Below the pieces are notes generated by a model. It was not told where the DNA came from and did no database searches. It saw nothing but the letters and a program-made list of their open reading frames with translations. From assembly GCF_009909205.1 (NCBI RefSeq), contig NZ_JAAAPN010000011.1:62001-126000 (forward strand): a stretch of DNA of 64,000 nt. Direction: 5' to 3'. Source of the DNA: Aquabacterium fontiphilum (GTDB lineage Bacteria; Pseudomonadota; Gammaproteobacteria; Burkholderiales; Burkholderiaceae_C). Below, piece after piece: positions 26,854 through 35,563 of this stretch. The position numbers and the translations under genes were made by a program. Positions within the stretch are counted from its first letter, which is position 1, and every line of letters starts with the position of its first letter.

Positions 26854-28508
26854 GGCGTCGCCTCGCGCTGCAACACCAACAGGCCGATGCTGGCCGGCGG
26901 CAGCGCCACGGATTCCGTCGGCGCGGCCAGCTCGGTGATCTCGGCGCGCAACAGCGCTGGCACCTCACGCCGGTCGAACAGGTCGTCGGCATGCAACGTG
27001 TGCAGACGCACGGCACGCCAGCCCGCGGGCAACGCGCCCACGCTCACGCGCATGGGCTGTGATGGATGTTTGTGCACCAGCCACACACGCGCCACATCGC
27101 CGTCCTGGCTGCCCAGCGCTTCCAACAAGGGCAGGTCGGCCACCGGCGCGCTGCCGCCCACCGATGCCGTGGCCACCTGTGGGGCCGTCACGCTCGCCCC
27201 CATCTGCCGGCCCTGCCAGGCCTGCGCGAACAGCGCCATCACCTGCGCGGCCGGGCGCGCCGTGGCGTCGTCGCGCAGCGCCCCGAAATGCCAGTTGCCG
27301 CTGAGCGACCAGTGATGGGCCGCCACCACGTCGGGCGTCTGGGCGAACACGCGCAGCAGATCGGCCAGCACCACGGCGCCGGCCGGCGAGCGGATCAGCG
27401 CATCGCTGTCACCTCGGCCCAGCGTGAACAGCGGGCCGTGTTCGGTGATGGCCAGCGGCATGCTGCGGCCCGGCCAGGTCGGGGCCAGGCGGCGGCGCAC
27501 CTCCGCCACATCGGCCGCGAACGCCCGTGCGCCGGCCATGCCGCCCCAGTACAGCGCCTGCTCGCTGTGGCGGGCCTCCATGCCAAAGGGCGCATAGGCG
27601 TTGTGCAGGCTGATGGCATCGACATCGGGCGCGCCCCCCGCCAGCACGGTGTCGATGAAGTCGACATCCTGGTAAGCCGTCACCGGAAAGCCGTTGCGCG
27701 TGTTCAGGCTCAGCGGCAGGATCAGGCGGATGTCCGGGTCGGCGGCGCGCATGGCCTGAGCAAACGCGCGCACGCGCTGGGCAAACACCTCGGGCCGCGT
27801 CCACAGCGTGGGCTCGCCGTCGATCTTCAAATGGGGCTCGTTGCCCAGCTCCCAGTCGCGCACCGCCGGCAGCGGCTGGCCGGTGCGCCGAGAGGTCAGC
27901 CCGGTGACATTGACCTGGCGCACCCAGGCCGCCGCCTCTTCTGGCGTGCCGGTCGCGATGTTGACGGTGATCAGCGGCGCAGCGCCCACGGCCTCGCACA
28001 GCTCCAGAAACTCCTGCGTGCCCATCAGCGTGCGCTGCTCGGTGTGGCTGTGCACGTGGCGGTTCAGGCCACGGCTGGCCAGCGGTCCCATGCCGCGCTC
28101 CCAGCGGTAGGCATCGGCCAGCGCGCCTCCGGGGTAGCGCAGGCTGCGCACGCCCATGGCGCGCACGGCCTGCAGCATGTCCTCACGCAAGCGGCCTTGT
28201 GCATCCAAAAGGCCATCGCCCCGGTCGACCCACTGCACATTGCTACCCAGGATGGCCGGGTTGACCGGCTCGCCGGGCGCGTCCAGCGCCAGCGTCAGCG
28301 TGGCCTCGGTCGGCCCGGCGGGCAGGCCCTGCACAGGCTCGGTGGGGCCGGGTGGCAGGCGGTCTGCCGCATCGCTGCTGCCTCCGCCGCCGCCTCCGCC
28401 GCCGCCACAAGCGAACAGCAGGCCAGCGACTGCCGCGGCCACCAGCAGGGCCAGCCACAGGCGCACGCCGCCTCGGGCAGGACGATGCGGATGCACGGGC
28501 GTGCTCAT
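26850..28508 (-). CDS. Glycoside hydrolase lipoprotein in EPS operon
   Basis: 552 residues. Lipoprotein signal with lipobox LFAC (Cys34) followed at once by nine Gly, a flexible tether. The rest is a clan A TIM-barrel hydrolase resembling arabinofuranosidase/xylosidase-type families: acid/base Glu224 in WELGNEP and nucleophile Glu356 in AITEHGP, then a beta-sandwich end. It would sit in the periplasm or on the outer membrane and trim or release polysaccharide. The ATG at 28508 follows AGGAGC and overlaps the upstream stop (ATGA). The exact substrate is unknown. Confidence 0.8.
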   Translation of the reverse strand: MSTPVHPHRPARGGVRLWLALLVAAAVAGLLFACGGGGGGGGGSSDAADRLPPGPTEPVQGLPAGPTEATLTLALDAPGEPVNPAILGSNVQWVDRGDGLLDAQGRLREDMLQAVRAMGVRSLRYPGGALADAYRWERGMGPLASRGLNRHVHSHTEQRTLMGTQEFLELCEAVGAAPLITVNIATGTPEEAAAWVRQVNVTGLTSRRTGQPLPAVRDWELGNEPHLKIDGEPTLWTRPEVFAQRVRAFAQAMRAADPDIRLILPLSLNTRNGFPVTAYQDVDFIDTVLAGGAPDVDAISLHNAYAPFGMEARHSEQALYWGGMAGARAFAADVAEVRRRLAPTWPGRSMPLAITEHGPLFTLGRGDSDALIRSPAGAVVLADLLRVFAQTPDVVAAHHWSLSGNWHFGALRDDATARPAAQVMALFAQAWQGRQMGASVTAPQVATASVGGSAPVADLPLLEALGSQDGDVARVWLVHKHPSQPMRVSVGALPAGWRAVRLHTLHADDLFDRREVPALLRAEITELAAPTESVALPPASIGLLVLQREATP

Positions 28509-29446
28509 CCGTGGCTCCTGCGGATGCGCCAGGCGCGCCCCATCAGGTCGCGGCTCGACGCCGCACGCGGGGCCCACGCCGGCCGGATCCACGCGCCCGC
28601 GCTGAACGCCAGCCACCGCAGGCCGAAGCCCAAAATCGTGAACAGGTCGAACACCCAGACGCGGTCGGCACCGCGCATCTGCGCATAGAACTGGCGCGGG
28701 CCTTTCAAGGCCGACAGCAGCACATCACCCTGCTGTTGCTTCATGCTCTCGCCCTGGTAATGGATGATGGACGCCCTCGGCGAGTACACCACGCGGTGGC
28801 CAGCCAGCTTGAGGCGGTGACACAGCTCCATGTCTTCGCCGTACATGAAGAAGGCGGGATCGAACAGCTTGCCTTGCAGGGCGTCGGTGCGCAGCATCAT
28901 GTAGGCGCCACAGATCCAGTCGACATCGATCTCGTCGTCCACATCGCGGTCAAGAAACAGCGGCATGGGCCGCCATGCCCGCGGCAGCAGGCGATCCAGA
29001 AAGAGGTAGTGGTTGGCCAGGTTGCACGCGCGGGGGAAGGCCCCGCCCGTCCAGCGCTGCAGGCTGCCATCGGCGTTGAGCAAGCGGCAGCCCATCACCG
29101 CCACATCGGGCAGCGCGTCCATGCGCGCCACCGTGCGCGCAATCGCGCCATCGAGCACCACGGTATCCGGGTTGAGCAGCAGGATGTAGCGCCCCCGGCA
29201 GGCGTCGAGCACCTGGTTGTTGGCCCGTCCAAAGCCCACGTTGTCGGCGTTGGCCGTCAGATGCACCTCGGGGAACTCGGTCCGCACCATGTCGACGCTG
29301 CCGTCGTGCGAGGCGTTGTCGACGACGAAGACCTCCTGCTGGTCGGGCGCCAGGCCGGATGCGGTGCGCACCGATTGCAGGCAGGCGCGCAGCAACTCAC
29401 GTACGTTCCAGTTGACCACGATGATGGACACGATGGGCTGGCTCAT
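28505..29446 (-). CDS. Family 2 glycosyltransferase (rhamnosyltransferase-like)
   Basis: 313 residues with a GT-A fold. Nucleotide-binding start SIIVVNWNVRELL, then VVDNASHDGS, the DXD-equivalent LLLNPDTVV, and ICGAYMMLR followed by FFMYGEDMELCHRL with the catalytic ED. The C-terminal 40 residues hold a hydrophobic segment. It resembles WbbL-type dTDP-rhamnosyl transferases. Overlaps both neighbours by 4 bp. Adds a sugar to the undecaprenyl-linked repeat in the cytoplasm. Confidence 0.88.
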   Translation of the reverse strand: MSQPIVSIIVVNWNVRELLRACLQSVRTASGLAPDQQEVFVVDNASHDGSVDMVRTEFPEVHLTANADNVGFGRANNQVLDACRGRYILLLNPDTVVLDGAIARTVARMDALPDVAVMGCRLLNADGSLQRWTGGAFPRACNLANHYLFLDRLLPRAWRPMPLFLDRDVDDEIDVDWICGAYMMLRTDALQGKLFDPAFFMYGEDMELCHRLKLAGHRVVYSPRASIIHYQGESMKQQQGDVLLSALKGPRQFYAQMRGADRVWVFDLFTILGFGLRWLAFSAGAWIRPAWAPRAASSRDLMGRAWRIRRSHG

Positions 29447-30048
29447 GCGACGTCCTCCTGTTGCGAAGCCGCGGACGGGGCGGGCGCCACATCTGGCGGC
29501 GGCTTGATCACAGCCCGCGGCCCGTACACGCGGCTGCCGGCGGGCACGTCGACAAACACATTGGCATCAGGGCCGAGGTGCGCGCCATCGCCCACCCGAA
29601 CCGGGCCGAACACCTTTGCGCCCCAACCGAGGAAGACGTCATCACCCACGACCGGGTAGCCTGGCCCGCCGCCGATGTCCAGCGGTTGCACGCCACCGCC
29701 TGTGCCACCCCCACCCATCACCGACACGTTGCGGCCGAGCTTGCCGAACAGCACCACGCCGGTGGCATGTGCGATCAGCAGGCCTTCGCCGATGTCGGCC
29801 GTGGGCGGGATCTCGACCCGCGTCATGTAGAGCTTCACCAGAAAGATGAGCCGGGCCGTGTTGCGCCAGCCGTTGACGTAGAGGTAGCGCGCAATGCGAT
29901 ACCAGAAGATGGCCTGGAAGTTGGGCTGCAGGCTCCAGTAGGCCTTCTGTGCGAGGCCGCCGCCGCCCAGCCAGTCGGCCAGCCGGTGGAAGTCGCTTCG
30001 GATCAGCCGCCAGGTCTCGGCCCAGCGCAAAGGGGTGGGGGGTGTCAT
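29443..30048 (-). CDS. Serine acetyltransferase-like hexapeptide acyltransferase
   Basis: 201 residues. An N-terminal helical part (1-75) precedes a left-handed beta-helix (about 78-175) with hexapeptide turns: IPPTADIGEGLLIAHATGVVL, VVGDDVFLGWGAKVFG and IGDGAHLGPDANVF-like steps. Close to CysE/WcaB-type O-acetyltransferases that modify polysaccharide sugars with acetyl-CoA. The ATG at 30048 after AAGGA overlaps the PIG-L stop (ATGA); a longer open frame upstream is the shadow of the PIG-L gene. A Gly-rich insertion (GGGGTGGG) sits in the helix. Confidence 0.85.
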   Translation of the reverse strand: MTPPTPLRWAETWRLIRSDFHRLADWLGGGGLAQKAYWSLQPNFQAIFWYRIARYLYVNGWRNTARLIFLVKLYMTRVEIPPTADIGEGLLIAHATGVVLFGKLGRNVSVMGGGGTGGGVQPLDIGGGPGYPVVGDDVFLGWGAKVFGPVRVGDGAHLGPDANVFVDVPAGSRVYGPRAVIKPPPDVAPAPSAASQQEDVA

Positions 30049-30905
30049 GCAGCGTCCTTGTCCTGCGGGTCGGCCGGCCTGGAAGGCAGCGCCCGCCACA
30101 GCGCGCGCCAGGCCGGCACCGAGCCCTCGAAGAAGGCCTCGGCGCGACCTTGGCCCGTGCGGGGCAGCATCATCGCGCGCCAGGTGTTGAGCCCGTCGAT
30201 GCAGCGGCGGTAATCCACATCGCGCAGCTGCGAGCGATACAGCCCCAGCAGCGCCTGCTTGCGCTCGGCCACCACGGTGATGTCGAGCACGCGGTTGGCC
30301 ACCACCGGCGCCCACACCTCGTAGCCGCGCAGCCGCACGCGACGGGCCCACGCGCCACAGCGCATCAAGGCCGCATCGAGCAGGCGATTGGTCTGCCAGT
30401 GATCTTCCAGCAAGTCCATCACAAACGGCAGGTAGATGAGCTCGGGGGCGCATTCGTCGAGGTGCTGCGCCAGGCGCCTCACGGCCGCCTCGTCGGGGCG
30501 CACGCCGCCGTCGGGCAGCGCCAGAAAGCCCACTTGGCAACCGGCACCCTCGGCCCAGGCGCGGGCTTCGGCTTCGCGCTCGGCCATCAGGGCCTGCTGC
30601 ATGGCGGCCCGGGCTTCGGGCGCCAACGCAGGATCGTGCAGCCGGCGGTCGCCCCAGCGACCGTCGGCAATGTGGATCACACTGACCTGAGCGCCCGCCG
30701 CCACATGGCACAGCACGGCACCGCCACAGCCGATGGCCTCGTCGTCCGGATGGGGCGACAAGACCACCACACGCTGCTCCGAGCAGGATTCGATCGGCCG
30801 CGGCCAGCGGTCGTGCTCGGCCAACATCAGCGCCACAGCCAACGAGTTGCGGGCATCGGGCCGCAGAAAGCGCCGGTAGGCCCAGCGCACAAGGCGGTTG
30901 ATCAT
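30045..30905 (-). CDS. PIG-L family zinc deacetylase
   Basis: 286 residues. LmbE/PIG-L N-deacetylase fold with the zinc motif SPHPDDEAIG (His52, Asp55) and a later His in LLEDHWQTN. Members remove N-acetyl from GlcNAc-linked lipids, mycothiol precursors or sugars. In this operon the likely target is an N-acetylated sugar of the repeat unit or its lipid carrier form, leaving a free amine that could then accept another acyl group. Overlaps both neighbours by 4 bp. Confidence 0.87.
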   Translation of the reverse strand: MINRLVRWAYRRFLRPDARNSLAVALMLAEHDRWPRPIESCSEQRVVVLSPHPDDEAIGCGGAVLCHVAAGAQVSVIHIADGRWGDRRLHDPALAPEARAAMQQALMAEREAEARAWAEGAGCQVGFLALPDGGVRPDEAAVRRLAQHLDECAPELIYLPFVMDLLEDHWQTNRLLDAALMRCGAWARRVRLRGYEVWAPVVANRVLDITVVAERKQALLGLYRSQLRDVDYRRCIDGLNTWRAMMLPRTGQGRAEAFFEGSVPAWRALWRALPSRPADPQDKDAA

Positions 30906-32029
30906 GCGGGCTCCTTGCGGCGCGCGTGGGCGTGGCGCTCGCGCAGTTGCTCGTAGAAGGCGAGCTGCTGGGCCGTGACCGCATCCCAGTTGTAGCGGCG
31001 CGCATGGGCGCGGTCGACCTCGCCGCGGCGCGCCAGCTCAGCATCGGGCGCCGCCATGGCGGCCTGCATGGCGGCGGCCAGTGCCACAACATCTTCCGGC
31101 TGTACCCGCCAGCCCCCCGGCCCGACCACCTCGTTCATCGGTGGGCGGTTCCACACGATGACCGGCCGCCCTGCTGCGTTGGCCTCGGCAATCACCATCC
31201 CGAAGGTCTCCCAGCGCGAGGGCATGACCAGCGCCCGGCAGGCCTGCAGCAGTTGCACACGCCCGGCCGCGTCGTAGGGGCCGCGCACATCGACCCACGC
31301 CCGCGTACCGGTTCGGTCGAGCCAGTGGGCCAACGCATCGGCATCCTGCACATTGCCGGCCAGCACCAGGCGCGGGCGGCGCTGCTCGGGAATGGCCGCC
31401 AGCGCCTGCAGCAAGAGGTCGATGCCCTTGGCCTCGACTTCGACGCGGCCCAGGTACAGCAGGTGATCGCCCGGGCTGATCGGGATGTCAAACAGCTCGT
31501 CGGGCACGCCATTGGGAATGACCTCGACACGGCCTCGCGGGTGACGCGCCAGCATGCGCTGACGCATGTCGTCGGACAACACGATCAGGTTGGGGTACAG
31601 CCGCACGCCGTACTCTTCGCCCCAGTGAAAAGGCAGCTTGAGCCATTCGGTGTAGCGCCGCGCCGAGAACCACTGAACCACGCCCACGAACGGCTTGCTT
31701 CGCCGGCGGAACAGCGGCGTCCAGGTGGCCGAGGCGGGCGGCATGAAGTCTTCGACCAGCAGGTCGTAATCGAACTGGCGCACCGCCCGCGGCAAGCTGG
31801 CCAGAAAAGTGATGTGGTGCGACGAGCCATGGTCGCGGATCTTGCGTCCCAGGCGCACGTAGCGCACGCCATCGCGCACCAGCTCGGGCGTCGAGCCCGG
31901 AAAAGTGGGCGTCAGCACGGTGACCTCGTGCTGGCGCGCCAGACGCCGACAGATCTCGAAGGTGCGCAACGGCCCGCCGCCCGCCAGCGGGTTGCCCAGG
32001 TCATCGGGGTCGAGGTGGAGGATCCTCAT
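30902..32029 (-). CDS. Family 4 glycosyltransferase
   Basis: 375 residues with a GT-B fold. N-terminal domain starts MRILHLDPDDLGNPLAGGG; the donor domain has LYLGRVEVEAKGIDLLLQAL and the EX7E region SRWETFGMVIAEANAAGRPV. The ATG at 32029 follows GGAGG by 6 nt and overlaps the flippase stop (ATGA). Retaining transfer to the lipid-linked repeat in the cytoplasm is the family expectation; donor unknown. Confidence 0.88.
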   Translation of the reverse strand: MRILHLDPDDLGNPLAGGGPLRTFEICRRLARQHEVTVLTPTFPGSTPELVRDGVRYVRLGRKIRDHGSSHHITFLASLPRAVRQFDYDLLVEDFMPPASATWTPLFRRRSKPFVGVVQWFSARRYTEWLKLPFHWGEEYGVRLYPNLIVLSDDMRQRMLARHPRGRVEVIPNGVPDELFDIPISPGDHLLYLGRVEVEAKGIDLLLQALAAIPEQRRPRLVLAGNVQDADALAHWLDRTGTRAWVDVRGPYDAAGRVQLLQACRALVMPSRWETFGMVIAEANAAGRPVIVWNRPPMNEVVGPGGWRVQPEDVVALAAAMQAAMAAPDAELARRGEVDRAHARRYNWDAVTAQQLAFYEQLRERHAHARRKEPA

Positions 32030-33471
32030 GCCGCCCCTCCCTGCCGGCGCGCGCGCCACCATTGGCCAGCGGCACGGCAGTCTTCGGCATGCCAGCGCGT
32101 CCAGCCGCCCACCAGGGGCAGCGCCGCGGCGTAGGCCAGCGTGCCCAGCAGCAGGGCGATGAGCACGCCATGCGGTGCCTGCGCCCAGGCGAAGACGCCC
32201 AATGCGGCGGCGGCCGCGACGAGGCAGCGCCCGGCCAGCGCCAGCAGGCCATCGACCGGCAGCGCGCGCTGCGCCCACGCCAGACGCGCCAGCACGCGCA
32301 AGGTCAGCGCCAGCACCAGCGCGGCAGCCGCACCGGGCGCGCCCTGCCACAGAGACAGGCCCACCAGCAGCGGCACCAGCGCCCCCAGGCCCACCAGCAT
32401 GCAGCGCAGGTCAGCCCGCTGCGCCTGCGCGGCCAGCATCGCAGTCGACAGCAGTTGATCCAGCGTCATCCACCAGGCGGCCAGCAGCAGCACCTGCAGC
32501 ACCGGCGCAGCGCCCTGCAGGTCAGGCGGGTACAGCCAGCTCACCACCCACGGCGCCAGCGCCATGCCGATGAGGGCGGCCGGCACCCCCAGCACCAGCG
32601 CCCAGCGCAGGGTGCGCGCCATCAGCGTCAGAAAGCGGGCACGGTCGTGCACGAACCAGCGCGACAACACCGGGAACACGACCACCAGCATCATTGTGGA
32701 GGCCAGCAACGCCGCATCGTTGACCCGTGCGGCCGCGGCATACACGCCCGCCGCGCCCACGCCGACCAGCGAGGGCAGCACCAGCAAGTCGAGCCGGGTG
32801 GCCAGCGCCGTCACCAACGTGATGGCCAGAAACGTGGGCGTGTGGGTGGCCAGCGCCTGCACGGCCGCCCAGCGCGCCGGCCGCCAGGCACCGCGCAGCA
32901 CGGGATGCAGCGCGTAGGCGACCGCCGCCAGCCAGCGCCCGGCGCAGAAGCAGGCCATGAAGGCATCCAGATCGGCATCACCAGCCACCAGCCAGATGGC
33001 CGCCAGCACGCGCCAGGCCGATTCAGCCAGGTTCACGCCGACCACCGCCCGCAGCAGTTCGCGGCCCACGAGCACGGCCTCGGCCGCCAGCGTCCACACC
33101 GTGGGCACCAGCGCCAGCGCCAGCCAGCTCAAGGCCACCTGCCAGCGCGGCTCACCCGCCCACAGCGCGTAGCCCACCACCGCTGCAGCCAGCGCCACCC
33201 CGGGCATCAAGCCGAACCACAAGGCCGCGCGCGCCATCCCGCCGGCTTCTCCTGGCTGCGCTGCCACGCTGCGGGTCAGATGGGGCTGCAGCCCCAGCAG
33301 CGGCAAGGCCTGCAGCAGAAAGAACAGGTTCATCGCCCACGCAAAGCCGCCCAGCGCGCTCACCCCGAGGCGATGCGACATCACCCAGAAGAGCCCGAAA
33401 TTCAGCATGGCGATGCCCACGCGCATCACCGTGACCGACAGAAAGCGCTGCACCAGCGCGCGGGCGCTCAT
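32026..33471 (-). CDS. Wzx-type polysaccharide flippase
   Basis: 481 residues with about 12-14 hydrophobic helices, of the MATE-like polysaccharide transporter group. N terminus FLSVTVMRVGIAMLNFGLFWVMSHRLG is typical. It flips undecaprenyl-linked repeat units to the periplasm. The ATG at 33471 follows GAGGGG and overlaps the polymerase/ligase stop (ATGA). Adjacent to the Wzy-like gene, as in many Wzx/Wzy clusters. Confidence 0.86.
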   Translation of the reverse strand: MSARALVQRFLSVTVMRVGIAMLNFGLFWVMSHRLGVSALGGFAWAMNLFFLLQALPLLGLQPHLTRSVAAQPGEAGGMARAALWFGLMPGVALAAAVVGYALWAGEPRWQVALSWLALALVPTVWTLAAEAVLVGRELLRAVVGVNLAESAWRVLAAIWLVAGDADLDAFMACFCAGRWLAAVAYALHPVLRGAWRPARWAAVQALATHTPTFLAITLVTALATRLDLLVLPSLVGVGAAGVYAAAARVNDAALLASTMMLVVVFPVLSRWFVHDRARFLTLMARTLRWALVLGVPAALIGMALAPWVVSWLYPPDLQGAAPVLQVLLLAAWWMTLDQLLSTAMLAAQAQRADLRCMLVGLGALVPLLVGLSLWQGAPGAAAALVLALTLRVLARLAWAQRALPVDGLLALAGRCLVAAAAALGVFAWAQAPHGVLIALLLGTLAYAAALPLVGGWTRWHAEDCRAAGQWWRARRQGGAA

Positions 33472-34964
33472 GGCCGCCCCTCGCCTGTCGGCCGCAAGCG
33501 GCACAGGGCCTGAAGCAGCCCGGCCGTCAGCCACAGCATGAACACGCGCACATCAGCGTAGTAGTTGTCTGACGCCAGAAACAACATCTGGCTGACCAGC
33601 GCACCCACCAGCCCGACGGCCAGGGCCTGTGTGCCCGGATCGCGCCAGCGCGACAGCGGCCAAGCCTGGCGCACCCAGCGCCACATCAGGTAGACCCAGA
33701 ACAGCATGGCTGGCACACCCAGCTCGGCAGCCAGCAGCAGGTAATGGTTGTGCACCACCAGTTCGAGCAGCTGCTTTTGGTAGTCCTCAGAAATGGTGGC
33801 GAACGAAGGCGGGATGTGCTCATGCGCGGCCCGGCTGTACTGGCCAAAACCCACGCCGGTCAGGGGCTGCGCGCGGATGATGGTGAGCGCCTGGTCGTTG
33901 AGCACCAATCGGGATTCCGTGGAGCGGTCGTCCGGCTGCGTCAGCCGCCACAGCACCTGCGGGTAGGCCACCAGAATGGCGCCGAGCAGGGCCACACCGG
34001 CCAGCGCGCCAGCCACCAGGTGGGTCGGCCCGATCACGCGCAGCCGCCAGTACAGCGCGGCGATCACCAGCACGGCCAGCGCAAACGCCGCCCAGCCGCC
34101 CCGAGACAGCGTGGCCAGGAGCATCACACCGGCCACCCCCAACACGCCAAGCGCCACCCACCATACCCGCGCGGCAATGCGTTGCGGCCCCATGAGCACG
34201 AAGGCCAGCGCAGGCGCCAGCAGCAGCGTGAGGTAGTCGGCCAGGGCGTTGGGATGATCGAAGGCGCCAATGGGCCGAAAGGCCGCGGCCTCCAGCCCCC
34301 CGAAGTTGACCGTGCCCACGGCCATCGGCACCTTGGCACCCGGCAGCGTCACGTAGCTGCTGGTGGCCATCTGCGCGAGCACGAGCAGGAACTGCAGGCC
34401 CAGCGCCCACGGCAGCACCGCCAGGACGGCACGCACATCGGCCTCGTCCTCGATGGCATGCGAGACCACGTAGTAGCCCAGCACGCACAGTGAGTAGGTG
34501 ATGCCGGTGGCCACCGTCAGCAAGGACACCGTGGGTGAAGCGAGGATGGTCACCCAGATCCACGCGAGAAAGCACAGCGCCAGCCGGTCCAGCGCCGTCA
34601 GCGGCAGGGGCCGTCGCGCGATCCACAGCCGGGAGGCCACCCAGCCGCCCGCCAGGACGAACAGCACCACGTGCGAGACCGAGAGATACCAACCGGGCGA
34701 ATAGAACACATCGAGCGGCGGCACCAGGGCCTTGCTCAGACTGAAAGGCGCCGTGAAGAACAGCAGGCCCAGCCACAGCCTGCGCTTGTTGCCGCGGTGC
34801 CAGGCCAGGCCCGCGCCGCCCGCCAGCGCCACCACGATCAGCAGCGGCAGGCTGGCCTTGTCCTGCAGGCTGGCCACGATCATCCACCCCACCAGTGCGG
34901 CCACGGCCAGCCCCATGGCCCACCAAGGCCAGGCGCGCGCGGCGGCACGGGTGTGGGTGGACAT
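33468..34964 (-). CDS. O-antigen polymerase/ligase family membrane protein (Wzy/WaaL)
   Basis: 498 residues with 11-12 membrane helices and a large periplasmic loop (about 345-415) containing LTGVGFGQYSRAAHEH and HNHYLLLAAELGVPAM, the O-antigen ligase signature region. It polymerises repeat units or ligates the chain. Since Wzz and Wza are present, polymerase is more likely. It overlaps the CpsD-like ATPase by one base (TGATG). Confidence 0.88.
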   Translation of the reverse strand: MSTHTRAAARAWPWWAMGLAVAALVGWMIVASLQDKASLPLLIVVALAGGAGLAWHRGNKRRLWLGLLFFTAPFSLSKALVPPLDVFYSPGWYLSVSHVVLFVLAGGWVASRLWIARRPLPLTALDRLALCFLAWIWVTILASPTVSLLTVATGITYSLCVLGYYVVSHAIEDEADVRAVLAVLPWALGLQFLLVLAQMATSSYVTLPGAKVPMAVGTVNFGGLEAAAFRPIGAFDHPNALADYLTLLLAPALAFVLMGPQRIAARVWWVALGVLGVAGVMLLATLSRGGWAAFALAVLVIAALYWRLRVIGPTHLVAGALAGVALLGAILVAYPQVLWRLTQPDDRSTESRLVLNDQALTIIRAQPLTGVGFGQYSRAAHEHIPPSFATISEDYQKQLLELVVHNHYLLLAAELGVPAMLFWVYLMWRWVRQAWPLSRWRDPGTQALAVGLVGALVSQMLFLASDNYYADVRVFMLWLTAGLLQALCRLRPTGEGRP

Positions 34965-35563
34965 CAGAGCGCCCGTCGATAGAGCCAGGCCGGCACATAG
35001 CTGGGCCGGCGGTTGAGCACCACCCCCAGCATGCGCTCGGACGCCACGGGATGGGCCTGCAGCGCACCTTGTACGACCTCACGGCGCGTCTCGCCTGCGT
35101 CCACGACCAGCAGCACGCCGTCGACGGCTTGCAACAGCGCGCCACAGGCGGCCAGCGGCCCGCCATCGACCACGGTCATCGCGCAACGCGCGCGCAGCGC
35201 CGCCAGGGCCTGTTGCACGCCGTGCGGCTGAAACAGCCGTTGTGCGGCCGGTCGCGTGCCTGGCCCCAGTGTGTGAACCCCATCGGTGACGCGGCCCAGC
35301 ATGGCCTCATCCAACGCATGCCCCTGCAGCAGCTCGGCCCAGCCTGCGGCCGCCTCGGCGTGCATGCTGCCAGCGTCCACCCAGGCCACCGGCCCGGTGC
35401 ACTGCTCGACCAATGCCTGCGCCAGGCGCCGCGACACCAGCGTCTTGCCCTCGCCCGCCCGCGCGCTGCTCACCAGCACGACCTGGCCGGCATCCGAGGC
35501 GGGCAGCCGACTGAGCACCTGCAATCCCAGGCTGTGAAAACCGGCTTCGTTCAGTGGGCTCAT
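34964..35563 (-). CDS. CpsD/Wzc-like P-loop ATPase, short form
   Basis: 199 residues. Walker A SARAGEGKT, a weak A' motif VAWVDAGS, and Walker B VVDGGPLA place it with bacterial tyrosine kinases of the CpsD/Wzc group. The C terminus has only two Tyr (YVPAWLYRR), not the usual cluster, so kinase regulation may be reduced. It partners the separate Wzz-like membrane protein encoded just upstream (overlap of 4 bp), a split arrangement like CpsC/CpsD. Confidence 0.82.
   Translation of the reverse strand: MSPLNEAGFHSLGLQVLSRLPASDAGQVVLVSSARAGEGKTLVSRRLAQALVEQCTGPVAWVDAGSMHAEAAAGWAELLQGHALDEAMLGRVTDGVHTLGPGTRPAAQRLFQPHGVQQALAALRARCAMTVVDGGPLAACGALLQAVDGVLLVVDAGETRREVVQGALQAHPVASERMLGVVLNRRPSYVPAWLYRRAL

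Noticed and set aside
29443-31092. 549-codon minus-strand frame suggesting a fusion with the acyltransferase
   Set aside because: The part upstream of 30048 is out of frame with, and overlaps, the PIG-L gene, which has intact catalytic motifs. The acyltransferase has its own ATG with an AAGGA site.
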